64,000 bases of DNA from contig CACYUI010000001.1 in the NCBI GenBank assembly GCA_902777605.1, positions 62,001 through 126,000 on the forward strand, read 5' to 3'. The stretch comes from an uncultured bacterium. GTDB taxonomy: Bacteria > Cyanobacteriota > Vampirovibrionia > Gastranaerophilales > Gastranaerophilaceae. The position numbers were made by a program, and so were the translations under genes. Shown one piece after another: positions 54,146 to 61,957 of this stretch. Under the pieces are notes generated by a model, which ran no database searches, had not been told where the DNA came from, and saw nothing but the letters and a program-made list of their open reading frames with translations. Positions within the stretch are counted from its first letter, which is position 1. Every line of letters begins with the position of its first letter.

Positions 54146-56950
54146 TTACTGTATTGCATCATAACAATCTGAACATATTGTTTCATATCCTGCATGTTCA
54201 CCCAGTTTTCTGTATTTCCAACAGCGCTCACATTTTTCTCCTTCAGCTTTAGTTACCCAAACAGTAATTTCTCCTTCTGTGTATTCGTTTAAGACTTCTG
54301 ATGGCGCAGAATCAGAGACATGAGCTTGTGAAACAATAAAGATATCCGCTATGTCATTCTCATTTGCTTTCAATACTTCGCTATCATTTGACCTAACATA
54401 AACTGCAGCTTCTAGAGAACTTCCGATAGTTTTAGCTGCCCTTAGAGGTTCAATTGCTCTTGTTACAACTTCTCTTGTCTTTAAGATTTTTGAGAAATCT
54501 TCTTCAAGTTTTTCATTGTTCCATTCTTGATGGATTATAGGCCAAGAAGCAAGTAGGATGCTTTCTAAACCGTCTCTTTGCGATTCAGGAGTATTTTGCC
54601 ACATATCTTCTGCTTGGAAAGGCATTACCGGAGCAACAATTCTTACAAGAGTTTGATAAGTTTCATAAAGCACTGTTTGACAAGCTCTTCTTGATAATGA
54701 TTTTTTGCCGGCTGTATAGAGCCTGTCCTTCACAATATCAAGATAGAATGAACTTAAATCAACTGCGGCAAAGTTTTGCAAGCATTGGAAGTATTTATAA
54801 AATTCATAATTTTCAAATGCTTCCGTAACTTCTGCTACAACCTTATTGAGTTTATGCAAAGCAAATTTATCAATTGCTTTTAATTCATCATATTTTACAT
54901 AATCAACTTTAGGGTCAAAGTCGTGAATATTACCCAATAAGAACCTTGCAGTATTTCTTGTCTTCTTAAAAATTTCAGCAAGTTGTTTTACGATATTATC
55001 ACCAATTTTTGTATCGTTTTTATAATCAACTGATGCTGCCCAAAGCCTTAGGATGTCTGCACCATAGTTTTTAATAATATCATCAGGTCTTATGTAGTTA
55101 CCAAGAGATTTAGACATCTTTCTGCCGTCTTCACCAAATACAAAACCGTGTGTAAGAACTTGTTTATACGGAGCCTTGCCTTGAGTTGCAATTGAAGTCA
55201 AAAGTGAAGATTGGAACCAACCTCTGTGTTGGTCAGAGCCTTCCAAGTACATGTCAACAGGAGTATGACCAAGCTCATCTGCTCTTTTTTCTACAACTGC
55301 TCTCCAAGAAATGCCTGAATCAAACCAAACATCCATGATATCCTTTTCTTGCCTAAAGTGTTTTTTACCGCATTTAGGACAAACAAAACCTTCAGGTAAA
55401 AGTTCTTCTGCGCTTCTGTTAACCCAAGCATCAGAACTTTCTTTCTCAAATATTTTAGCTATATTTTCTATAGTTTCGTCTGTACAAATAACGTCTCCGC
55501 AATCTTCACAATAAAAAATCGGAATTGGAACACCCCAAGCTCTTTGACGGGAAATACACCAATCGGTACGACTTGCAACCATGTTACCGATACGGCTTTC
55601 ACCGCTTGAAGGAATCCATTTTACATTCTTAATAGCTTCCATAGCTTGTTCACGGAATTTGTCTACTTTTACAAACCATTGTGGTGTAGCTCTGTATATT
55701 ACTGGATGTTTACATCTCCAACAATGTGGGTAACTGTGATTTATCTCATTTTGATATACCAATGCTCCACAGTTTTGTAACATATCTATTACCATGTCGT
55801 TGCCTTTGTAGTAAGGAACTCCGACAAGTTCAGGAATATTAACTTCTTCTTTCCAACAGCCTGAAGCATCAAGCGGTGAAAAGACTTCAATACCGTATTT
55901 GCAGCCTACTTCATAGTCCTCAAGACCATGTCCCGGAGCAGTGTGTACAAGTCCTGTACCTGCATCAAGCGTAACATGTTCACCTAAAATTATTTTGGAT
56001 TTTCTATCTACAAGCGGGTGTTCAACCTCCATAAGCTCAAAATCTTCACCAATAGCGGTTTCTATTAGCTTGATTCCGCTTTCATCCCAACCTGCATCTT
56101 CAACAAATCTGCCCAGCAAATCTTTCGCTACAACATAAACATCACCCTTGTATTCAAATAGTTGATATTCAAACCTTGGATGCATAGATATAGCAACATT
56201 AGACGGAATTGTCCATGGAGTTGTTGTCCAAATAATTGCATAAATCGGTTTTTCATTATTTGGGATGATATTGATATTTATCCTCTCGGTTGAATCCTCG
56301 TCAAACTTGAATCTTACATAAATTGATTTAGAGGAAACATCTGCGTACTCAACTTCGGCCTCTGCTAATGCTGTTTCGCAAGAAGCACACCAATAAACAG
56401 GTTTAAGACCTTTTTCAACAAATCCTTTTTTATACATTTCTCCAAATACTCTAACTTGTTCAGCTTCGTACTCAGGTTTAATTGTCAAATAAGGATTTTC
56501 CCAATTACCTAAAACGCCGAGTCGTCTGAATGCAGCCTCTTGACCTTTTAAGCTGTTCATTGCGTATTCTCTGCATTTCGCCCTGAGTTCGCCCTCAGTG
56601 ATTGCGTGTCTGCCACCCTTAATATTTTTGACTACTGCATTTTCAATCGGCAAACCATGAGCATCATAACCGGGAACATAGGGTGTATAATATCCTCTCA
56701 TAGCTTTGTATTTTAATAATACATCCTTTAAAATTTTATTTAACGCAGTACCGACATGAATCTTATCTGAGCTTAAATACGGAGGACCGTCGTGTAATAC
56801 AAAAGAATTTGATTTATCTTTATTTGCATTAATCTTTTCGTAAATATTATTATCTTCCCAAAACTTTTGTGTCAAAGGTTCTTTGTTAATAGCATTTGCT
56901 CTCATTTCCAATGTTGTTTGAGGCAAATTTAGGGTTTCTTTATATTCCAT
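54146..56950 (-). CDS. ileS: Isoleucyl-tRNA synthetase
   Basis: A 934-residue class Ia synthetase. The ATP-binding signature is HVGT (65-68, in GPPYLSSDKIHVGTALNKI) rather than HIGH, with an LSSDK loop before it. The CP1 editing domain has WTTTPWTIPSN. The second signature KMSKS is in DGRKMSKSLGN. The C-terminal zinc-binding part is CERCWKY...CSDCYD. The size and domain order fit bacterial IleRS-1. It overlaps the symporter gene by 11 bases. Confidence 0.97.
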   Translation of the reverse strand: MEYKETLNLPQTTLEMRANAINKEPLTQKFWEDNNIYEKINANKDKSNSFVLHDGPPYLSSDKIHVGTALNKILKDVLLKYKAMRGYYTPYVPGYDAHGLPIENAVVKNIKGGRHAITEGELRAKCREYAMNSLKGQEAAFRRLGVLGNWENPYLTIKPEYEAEQVRVFGEMYKKGFVEKGLKPVYWCASCETALAEAEVEYADVSSKSIYVRFKFDEDSTERININIIPNNEKPIYAIIWTTTPWTIPSNVAISMHPRFEYQLFEYKGDVYVVAKDLLGRFVEDAGWDESGIKLIETAIGEDFELMEVEHPLVDRKSKIILGEHVTLDAGTGLVHTAPGHGLEDYEVGCKYGIEVFSPLDASGCWKEEVNIPELVGVPYYKGNDMVIDMLQNCGALVYQNEINHSYPHCWRCKHPVIYRATPQWFVKVDKFREQAMEAIKNVKWIPSSGESRIGNMVASRTDWCISRQRAWGVPIPIFYCEDCGDVICTDETIENIAKIFEKESSDAWVNRSAEELLPEGFVCPKCGKKHFRQEKDIMDVWFDSGISWRAVVEKRADELGHTPVDMYLEGSDQHRGWFQSSLLTSIATQGKAPYKQVLTHGFVFGEDGRKMSKSLGNYIRPDDIIKNYGADILRLWAASVDYKNDTKIGDNIVKQLAEIFKKTRNTARFLLGNIHDFDPKVDYVKYDELKAIDKFALHKLNKVVAEVTEAFENYEFYKYFQCLQNFAAVDLSSFYLDIVKDRLYTAGKKSLSRRACQTVLYETYQTLVRIVAPVMPFQAEDMWQNTPESQRDGLESILLASWPIIHQEWNNEKLEEDFSKILKTREVVTRAIEPLRAAKTIGSSLEAAVYVRSNDSEVLKANENDIADIFIVSQAHVSDSAPSEVLNEYTEGEITVWVTKAEGEKCERCWKYRKLGEHAGYETICSDCYDAIQ

Positions 56951-58259
56951 TTATTCCTCCGTTTTGACTATCGTCTTTATATTCGTTTATATTTCTGACT
57001 TCTGCCAGTTTTAAATTTTTATTCTTAATAAAATTACTCATTTTGTAGTAATCAAATTGATTTTCCCATCTTGCAATAACAACTGTTGCAACACAATTTC
57101 CAATGAGGTTAACAGTGGTTCTTCCCATATCAAGAATTTGGTCTATACCTAAAAGTATAGCAACTCCTAAAATCGGAATTCCAAAACTTGTCAAAGTTCC
57201 AGCGAGAACAATTAAAGCCACTCTTGGTACTCCTGCAATACCTTTACTGGTAAGCATAAGCGCAAACATTATAATTAATTGCTGCTCAAAAGGAAGCGCA
57301 TGACCTACCAATTGAGTAGAAAAGATTACTGCCATAGCAAGATATAGAGTAGAACCGTCAAGATTAAATGTATACCCTGTCGGCATCACAAATCCTACAA
57401 TAGATTTTGGTACACCAAAATCTTCCATAATAGCCATTGCTTTGGGGAGTGCCGCCTCTGAGCTTGCCGTTGTAAAAGCTAAAAGTGCAGGTTCCTGAAT
57501 GGCTTTAAATAATGCTCTTACTGATATCTTAACAATTTTGCAGGCTGCAAACAATACAAAAAGTACAAATGCAGCAAGTGCAACATAAAGTGAAACTATT
57601 ATTTTTCCGTAGTTAAACAGTATAGTGATACCGTTAGAACCAACAGTATAAGCGATTGCGCCAAAAATACCTATGGGTGCAAAGAACATTACATACTCAG
57701 TAAACTTGAACATTATTGTCGCGAGTGAGTTTAGAACATTAACAACAGGCTTTGCTTTTTCTCCAACTGCAACAATAGCGAGCGCAAAGAAAATACAAAA
57801 AACAACTATTTGTAAGAGATTACCCTCTGCCATTGATTGAAAAATACTGGTCGGGAAAAGTCCCAAAAGCAATTCCCCAAAAGAGTTGTGATGTGTAGTG
57901 GCAGCTGATTGAACAATACTGTTCAAACCTGTGTGAGCAGTTGATATTGCTCCCATTCCCTCACCGGGCTTAAACAAGTTAGCAAACCCCAAACCTATAA
58001 ACAACGCAATTGTTGTAACTATTTCAAAATAAGCGATCGTTTTTATACCAAGTCTGCCGATACTTTTTACATCACCATGTCCCGCTATACCTACAACAAG
58101 GGTTGCAAAAAGAAGAGGAGCTATAATCATTTTGACCATTCTGAGAAAAATTTCAGCAAGCACATGCATCTTTACTGCAAATTCAGGAAATGCCCATCCT
58201 ACAACAATTCCCAAAAATAAAGATATAAATATTGCTACTGTCAATTTAGAATGTTTCAA
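56940..58259 (-). CDS. Dicarboxylate/amino acid:cation symporter
   Basis: A 439-residue member of the GltP/DctA family. It has eight helices plus two re-entrant loops, with FTTASSEAALPKAM near residue 265 (serine-rich hairpin 1) and FVMPTGYTFNLDGSTLYLAMAVIF near residue 290 (NMDGT-like TM7). GIAGVPRVALIVLAGTL near residue 345 belongs to the hairpin HP2. It imports glutamate, aspartate or C4-dicarboxylates with protons or sodium. It is translationally coupled to ileS by an 11-base overlap. A polar tail follows the last helix. Confidence 0.92.
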   Translation of the reverse strand: MKHSKLTVAIFISLFLGIVVGWAFPEFAVKMHVLAEIFLRMVKMIIAPLLFATLVVGIAGHGDVKSIGRLGIKTIAYFEIVTTIALFIGLGFANLFKPGEGMGAISTAHTGLNSIVQSAATTHHNSFGELLLGLFPTSIFQSMAEGNLLQIVVFCIFFALAIVAVGEKAKPVVNVLNSLATIMFKFTEYVMFFAPIGIFGAIAYTVGSNGITILFNYGKIIVSLYVALAAFVLFVLFAACKIVKISVRALFKAIQEPALLAFTTASSEAALPKAMAIMEDFGVPKSIVGFVMPTGYTFNLDGSTLYLAMAVIFSTQLVGHALPFEQQLIIMFALMLTSKGIAGVPRVALIVLAGTLTSFGIPILGVAILLGIDQILDMGRTTVNLIGNCVATVVIARWENQFDYYKMSNFIKNKNLKLAEVRNINEYKDDSQNGGINGI

Positions 58260-58357
58260 AATCTTTTCCTCTCTTAGAAAGATTATACAATAAACATAAA
58301 TAAATCACTAAATTTGGATATTGTTACCTTTTATTACAATAAAATTTCCCAAATTTA

Positions 58358-58386
58358 TTGACACTTAAATATGTTCGTCATAAGAT
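58358..58386 (+). promoter_or_regulatory. Strong promoter of rpsL-rpsG
   Basis: A perfect -35 TTGACA (58358-58363), a 17-base spacer and TAAGAT (58381-58386). Transcription from about 58393 leaves a leader of roughly 264 bases. Confidence 0.8.
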
Positions 58387-58442
58387 TTAGATACCCTAGT
58401 CGAAATTTTCTTGCCGGATTTGACGGCTCAGGGAGGGGGTAA

Positions 58443-58478
58443 ATGATACTTCCGCTGACATTAGAACTACTTATGTAG
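58443..58478 (+). CDS. Predicted rpsL leader peptide, 11 residues
   Basis: ATG at 58443 opens an 11-codon ORF, MILPLTLELLM, stopping at TAG 58478. A GGAGGGGG Shine-Dalgarno lies 6-7 bases before it, better than most genes here. Five of eleven residues are Leu, using four different codons, so simple attenuation by one leucine tRNA is unlikely. It starts about 50 bases after the transcription start and ends about 180 bases before rpsL. Translation is predicted only. Confidence 0.45.
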   Translation: MILPLTLELLM

Positions 58479-58574
58479 CACTCTTATCAATGAAAGCAAT
58501 TTATCCTCAAATGTTTTAAATGAAAAAGAAATATAAATGAGCAAATGACAATTTATGATTCAGCAAAACTGAAA

Positions 58575-58614
58575 ATCACTAAGTCACTTATTCACTTATT
58601 CATTCAATCACTTA
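58575..58614 (+). repeat. Octamer tandem repeat in the rpsL leader
   Basis: Five 8-base units, AATCACTA, AGTCACTT, ATTCACTT, ATTCATTC, AATCACTT, lie 42 bases before the rpsL start. The array resembles the one at 22453-22492 in unit, phase and opening bases. Confidence 0.75.
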
Positions 58615-58656
58615 AAACAACAGTATTACCAAGGCAAAAATAAAGGAGAAAAAGTT

Positions 58657-59037
58657 ATGCCTACAATGAATCAGCTGGTTCGTCAAGAACGCAAAAAGCT
58701 GCAAGACAAAACCAAATCGCCGGCTCTTATGAATTGTCCTCAAAGACGCGGCGTTTGTACAAGGGTTTACACAACAACCCCTAAAAAACCTAACTCAGCT
58801 TTGAGAAAGGTTGCCAGAGTCAGACTTACTAACGGATTTGAAGTAACTTCATATATCCCCGGTATTGGTCACAACCTCCAAGAACACAGTGTTGTTCTTA
58901 TTAGAGGCGGAAGAGTTAAAGACCTTCCTGGTGTAAGATATCACATCGTACGCGGTACTTTAGATACAGCAGGTGTTGCTAACAGAGCACAAAGCCGTTC
59001 TAAGTACGGTGCAAAAAAAGCTAAGGGAGGTAAATAA
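58657..59037 (+). CDS. rpsL: Ribosomal protein S12
   Basis: A 126-residue S12. It has [15 protein letters not shown], the [17 protein letters not shown] segment, where streptomycin resistance substitutions fall (Lys is present, the sensitive form), and [19 protein letters not shown] with the Asp that RimO modifies. AAAGGAGAAAA precedes the ATG. rpsG follows 2 bases after the stop. Confidence 0.98.
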   Translation: MPTMNQLVRQERKKLQDKTKSPALMNCPQRRGVCTRVYTTTPKKPNSALRKVARVRLTNGFEVTSYIPGIGHNLQEHSVVLIRGGRVKDLPGVRYHIVRGTLDTAGVANRAQSRSKYGAKKAKGGK

Positions 59038-59039
59038 TC

Positions 59040-59510
59040 ATGTCAAGAAGATCAAAACCTGAAAGAAGAATACCTTCAGCAGACCCGATTTATAACAGCG
59101 TTGATGTATCAAAATTCATTAACAGAGTTATGAGACGCGGTAAAAAATCTTTAGCTGAAAAAATATTCTATGCAACAATATCTAAAGTTGAAGAAAGAAC
59201 AAATGAAAAGGGTTTGGAAATTTTCCAAAAAGCTCTTACAAATGCAACTCCATTATTGGAAGTTAAAGCAAGAAGAATCGGTGGTTCAACATATCAAGTA
59301 CCTATCGATGTTAAGCCGGACAGAGGTTTCGCTCTTGCATCTTCTTGGATTATTGCAGCAGCTAAAAACAGAGGCGGAAAATCTTTCGTAGAAAAATTAA
59401 CAAGCGAATTAATCGATGCTTCTAACGGAAACGGTGCAGCTTGCAAAAAGCGTGAAGATACCCACAAGATGGCAGAAGCAAACAAAGCATTTGCTCACTA
59501 CAGATATTAA
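59040..59510 (+). CDS. rpsG: Ribosomal protein S7
   Basis: A 156-residue S7 that nucleates the 30S head by binding 16S rRNA. Its pattern is MSRRSKPERRIPSADPIYNS, VSKFINRVMRRGKKSLAEKIFY, and RIGGSTYQVPIDVKPDR near residue 80. fusA and tuf, which normally follow in the str operon, are not here. A terminator closes the operon directly after. Confidence 0.98.
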   Translation: MSRRSKPERRIPSADPIYNSVDVSKFINRVMRRGKKSLAEKIFYATISKVEERTNEKGLEIFQKALTNATPLLEVKARRIGGSTYQVPIDVKPDRGFALASSWIIAAAKNRGGKSFVEKLTSELIDASNGNGAACKKREDTHKMAEANKAFAHYRY

Positions 59511-59530
59511 TACTAATAGTGTTAAGCATA

Positions 59531-59566
59531 AAAAAGACCTGAATTTTATTCAGGTCTTTTTTGTAT
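59531..59566 (+). terminator. Terminator of rpsL-rpsG
   Basis: AAAAGACCTGAA and TTCAGGTCTTTT pair around a short AT loop and are followed by T-rich DNA. Confidence 0.85.
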
Positions 59567-59580
59567 AGATTTAATATTTA

Positions 59581-59724
59581 TTATCTCAAACCTTTTTCCG
59601 GAAACGCTGAATTAGACTTTACGATTTCGTAATACTCGTTTTTGTCGATGTTAACACCCATATTTTTAGTATCAATCGTAAATTTTTTCTTCTTTTTTGT
59701 ACTTTTCGGACGCATATCATCCAT
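59581..59724 (-). CDS. Small ORF coupled to panD, 47 residues
   Basis: A 47-residue ORF, beginning [14 protein letters not shown] and ending FPEKGLR. The stretch [16 protein letters not shown] is very basic and the end is more neutral. The ATG overlaps the panD stop by 8 bases (ATGGATGA), which favours coupled translation. It is too short for most gene finders. No family is recognised. The open frame and the overlap are what support it. Confidence 0.5.
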   Translation of the reverse strand: MDDMRPKSTKKKKKFTIDTKNMGVNIDKNEYYEIVKSNSAFPEKGLR

Positions 59725-60073
59725 GGCTTACAATCTCATTATTTTCGCCAACTTGTACAATTGTCGGCTTATGTTTATCAATTTCTTCGGGAGAAAGTTG
59801 AGCATAAGTAACGATAATAATCTTATCTCCCTTTTGGGCTTTTCTTGCTGCAGCACCATTCAGGCAAAAGCATTTTGAACCTTTTTCACCTTTTAGTGCA
59901 TAAGTCTGAAATCTTTCACCGTTATTGATATTCAATATTTCGACTTTTTCCCACTCTCTAATTTTTGCAAGTTCCAAAAACTCTTCGTCTATTGTAATCG
60001 AACCTACATAATTTAAATTTGCATCAGTAACAGTTGCTCTGTGGATTTTTGAGTTTAAAAATTCTCTTAACAT
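59717..60073 (-). CDS. panD: Aspartate 1-decarboxylase
   Basis: A 118-residue self-processing pyruvoyl enzyme that makes beta-alanine for pantothenate and CoA. The cleavage site Gly24-Ser25 in YVGSITID is intact. [23 protein letters not shown] near residue 72 carries the conserved Tyr and Arg-region residues. It is a full-length single domain without the other pan genes nearby. Confidence 0.95.
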   Translation of the reverse strand: MLREFLNSKIHRATVTDANLNYVGSITIDEEFLELAKIREWEKVEILNINNGERFQTYALKGEKGSKCFCLNGAAARKAQKGDKIIIVTYAQLSPEEIDKHKPTIVQVGENNEIVSHG

Positions 60074-60177
60074 ATCTACCTCTTTTTACATGCTAACACA
60101 AACAAAGATACATGGAGGATGTTTTTATTTTTAGATAAAGTATACTAAAATAGTAATAGTTAAAAAAGGAGTTTGAT

Positions 60178-60408
60178 ATGTTTGATTTGTACATTATGGA
60201 AACTTGTCCTTATTGCAAAAAAGTAATGTCTTTTTTGGAAGAAAAAGGAATTGAATATAACAAAGTGGATATTGCAGAAAAATCTAACGAAGAAGCTTTA
60301 ATAAAAATGGGCGGAAAAAGACAGGTGCCGTTTTTGGTGGATAAAGACAGAAATATTCAAATGTACGAGTCAATGGATATTATTGAATACATAAAGACTA
60401 TAATTTAA
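60178..60408 (+). CDS. Glutaredoxin
   Basis: A 76-residue thioredoxin-fold protein with the CPYC active site (residues 10-13) and the later QVPFLVD cis-proline loop and YESMDIIEYI. Like other Grx it uses glutathione or a similar thiol to reduce disulfides, though no glutathione genes are seen here. AAAAGGAG precedes the ATG. Its stop overlaps the convergent gene by 4 bases. Confidence 0.93.
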   Translation: MFDLYIMETCPYCKKVMSFLEEKGIEYNKVDIAEKSNEEALIKMGGKRQVPFLVDKDRNIQMYESMDIIEYIKTII

Positions 60409-60815
60409 GCTAAATAATCAAGTATTGCACCGCCTATTTCTTCTGTCGGGTCAAAACCCGCATTTTTAGGAGGATTGATAGAATCTTGTATAAGCATTTT
60501 TACAAGAGGTCCGAAAGCATCAGGAACTTTGGTTTTTCTGTATATTCCCGCTAGAAATGTTTGAATATTAGGCGATTTGGTATCATTATATTTTGATAAA
60601 ATGGGGTATAGTTTTGATACCTCGTTTTTGTCTTTTCCGTTATCAAGCATCAAGTTTATTGCATACAAATCTTCTAAAACTTCTCCTTCTGAGTTTGGAT
60701 TTTTTAGAGAATCTTCAATTTCTTGCAAATTCATATTTGCTTTTTTCTGAATACGATTTTCATCAAAAAGACAATAATTTCTTGATTGGTTTGGATACGA
60801 TACACTCAAAGTCAT
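60405..60815 (-). CDS. Uncharacterised protein, possibly leaderless
   Basis: A 136-residue soluble protein, mostly helical from residue 28 on, with MNLQEIEDSLKNPNSEGEVLEDLYAINLMLDNGKDK. No family is recognised. The extended -10 box TGGTATAAT ends just 6 bases before the ATG, so the transcript probably starts at or near the first codon and carries no ribosome site. A TTG two codons upstream is less likely. Confidence 0.6.
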   Translation of the reverse strand: MTLSVSYPNQSRNYCLFDENRIQKKANMNLQEIEDSLKNPNSEGEVLEDLYAINLMLDNGKDKNEVSKLYPILSKYNDTKSPNIQTFLAGIYRKTKVPDAFGPLVKMLIQDSINPPKNAGFDPTEEIGGAILDYLA

Positions 60816-60821
60816 ACTCAA

Positions 60822-60850
60822 ATTATACCATTAACATTATCTGTTATTAA
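60822..60850 (-). promoter_or_regulatory. Extended -10 promoter giving a leaderless mRNA
   Basis: On the minus strand TTAATA (60850-60845), 17 bases, then TGGTATAAT whose core is 60827-60822. The ATG begins at 60815. The promoter lies partly within the end of the SDR gene. Confidence 0.5.
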
Positions 60851-61667
60851 ATATTTTTACTTTAATTCCTAGTTTTATTATGTTATTTATAATTTTTTGC
60901 GGCAAAAGTGATACTATATGTGCAAAAAAAGCATCAGGCCCAATTGTGTATGACAATTTTGGATTTTTACATTTATCCACTTTTAGTATCAAGTTTACAA
61001 CATCTTTTGATGTTAAACCTCTGGTTTCATTGCGTTCAGCATTCGCGAGGACATACTTCATTTCTTTAGAATATTCACTACTGAATCTTTCAAAATATTT
61101 AGAATTTTCTTCAATAGATTTTTGCCATAAAGGTGTTGCTATTACCCCCGGTTTTATTGAAACAACTTTTATATTCTTTTTGTTTTCAATGAGGAGTGAA
61201 TTAAAAAACATATCTAAGCACTTTTTAGATGCACAATAGGGAGTTATAAACGGAAATAATCCATAGCTTGCCATTGAGCTTATATTTATAATTTTGCCAT
61301 TTTCTAATAGCGACAATAGGCTTTGAGTAAATTCTATGTGCCCAAAAACATTCACATTAAATTGGTGCCTAATTTCATCTACTTTAATATTTTCGACAGG
61401 ACCAGCAACCACACAACCTGCTGCATTAATAAGAGTATCAATTTTTATACAATTTGCCTGTATAAAATCAGCCGCATTCTTAATTGTTTCAGGCTTATCA
61501 TAATCAATAAAAAAAGGAACAACCTTGCTCGACATAGCAGCAAACATCTCTATATTTGCAGGATTTCTATACCCTGCAAAAATTATATTATCACCTTCTA
61601 TAAGCTCTTCAACAAGAGCTTTTCCGATTCCTGATGTCGCACCTGTTACTACATAAGTCTTAGTCAT
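60837..61667 (-). CDS. Short-chain dehydrogenase/reductase
   Basis: A 276-residue Rossmann oxidoreductase. The cofactor loop is TGATSGIGKALVE (8-20), NAAG near residue 82, and the catalytic Ser near residue 132 with YCASKK (Tyr-x3-Lys) near residue 146. The C-terminal 50 residues are longer than in minimal SDRs and hydrophobic. The substrate cannot be read. A TTG start one codon upstream is not preferred. It overlaps the 93-residue gene by 8 bases. Confidence 0.88.
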   Translation of the reverse strand: MTKTYVVTGATSGIGKALVEELIEGDNIIFAGYRNPANIEMFAAMSSKVVPFFIDYDKPETIKNAADFIQANCIKIDTLINAAGCVVAGPVENIKVDEIRHQFNVNVFGHIEFTQSLLSLLENGKIINISSMASYGLFPFITPYCASKKCLDMFFNSLLIENKKNIKVVSIKPGVIATPLWQKSIEENSKYFERFSSEYSKEMKYVLANAERNETRGLTSKDVVNLILKVDKCKNPKLSYTIGPDAFFAHIVSLLPQKIINNIIKLGIKVKIFNNR

Positions 61668-61941
61668 CAATTGGTCTCATAATAAGAATTGTAGCAATAT
61701 TAACTTCTATAAAATCATAAGATTCGAGCTCTTTTTGTGGCGAAAGTTTTGATTCTACTTTACAATCAGTAACAGCAATAAATTGTTTAGTCGTGTTCAA
61801 AATTTCAGTCAGAAGTCGACTTCTTTTACCAATTTTTGGCATATGAACATATCCTCTTATAATATATTCAGCCGTTTCAATATATACTTTTTCGCTCCAC
61901 GAGCCAGACATCATTTCATTGCTTAAATCTTCTTTCGCCAA
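61660..61941 (-). CDS. Uncharacterised 93-residue protein in the pilus operon
   Basis: A small soluble protein: KVYIETAEYIIRGYVHMPKIGKRSRLLTEILNTTKQFIAVTDCKVES fits a beta-rich fold, and LESYDFIEVNIATILIMRPID ends it. The pattern recalls small proteins I remember beside pilus genes in Cyanobacteria relatives, without name. It is 16 bases from pilC on the same strand. A role in pilus assembly is suggested only by position. Confidence 0.6.
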   Translation of the reverse strand: MAKEDLSNEMMSGSWSEKVYIETAEYIIRGYVHMPKIGKRSRLLTEILNTTKQFIAVTDCKVESKLSPQKELESYDFIEVNIATILIMRPIDD

Positions 61942-61957
61942 AACATAATCCTTTCTG

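Larger units (their letters stand above)
58260..58656. other. Long leader region before rpsL
   Basis: This 397-base gap holds a strong promoter (58358-58386), a leader peptide ORF with its own Shine-Dalgarno (58431-58478) and an octamer repeat array (58575-58614). The part from 58260 to 58357 is AT-rich and must contain the symporter promoter on the other strand, though none stands out. Confidence 0.8.

Noticed and set aside
58387-58400. TTAGATACCCTAGT, resembling a universal 16S rRNA stretch
   Set aside because: About 14 bases only, with no rRNA context around it. A match of this length is expected by chance between a window this size and a 1.5-kb gene.
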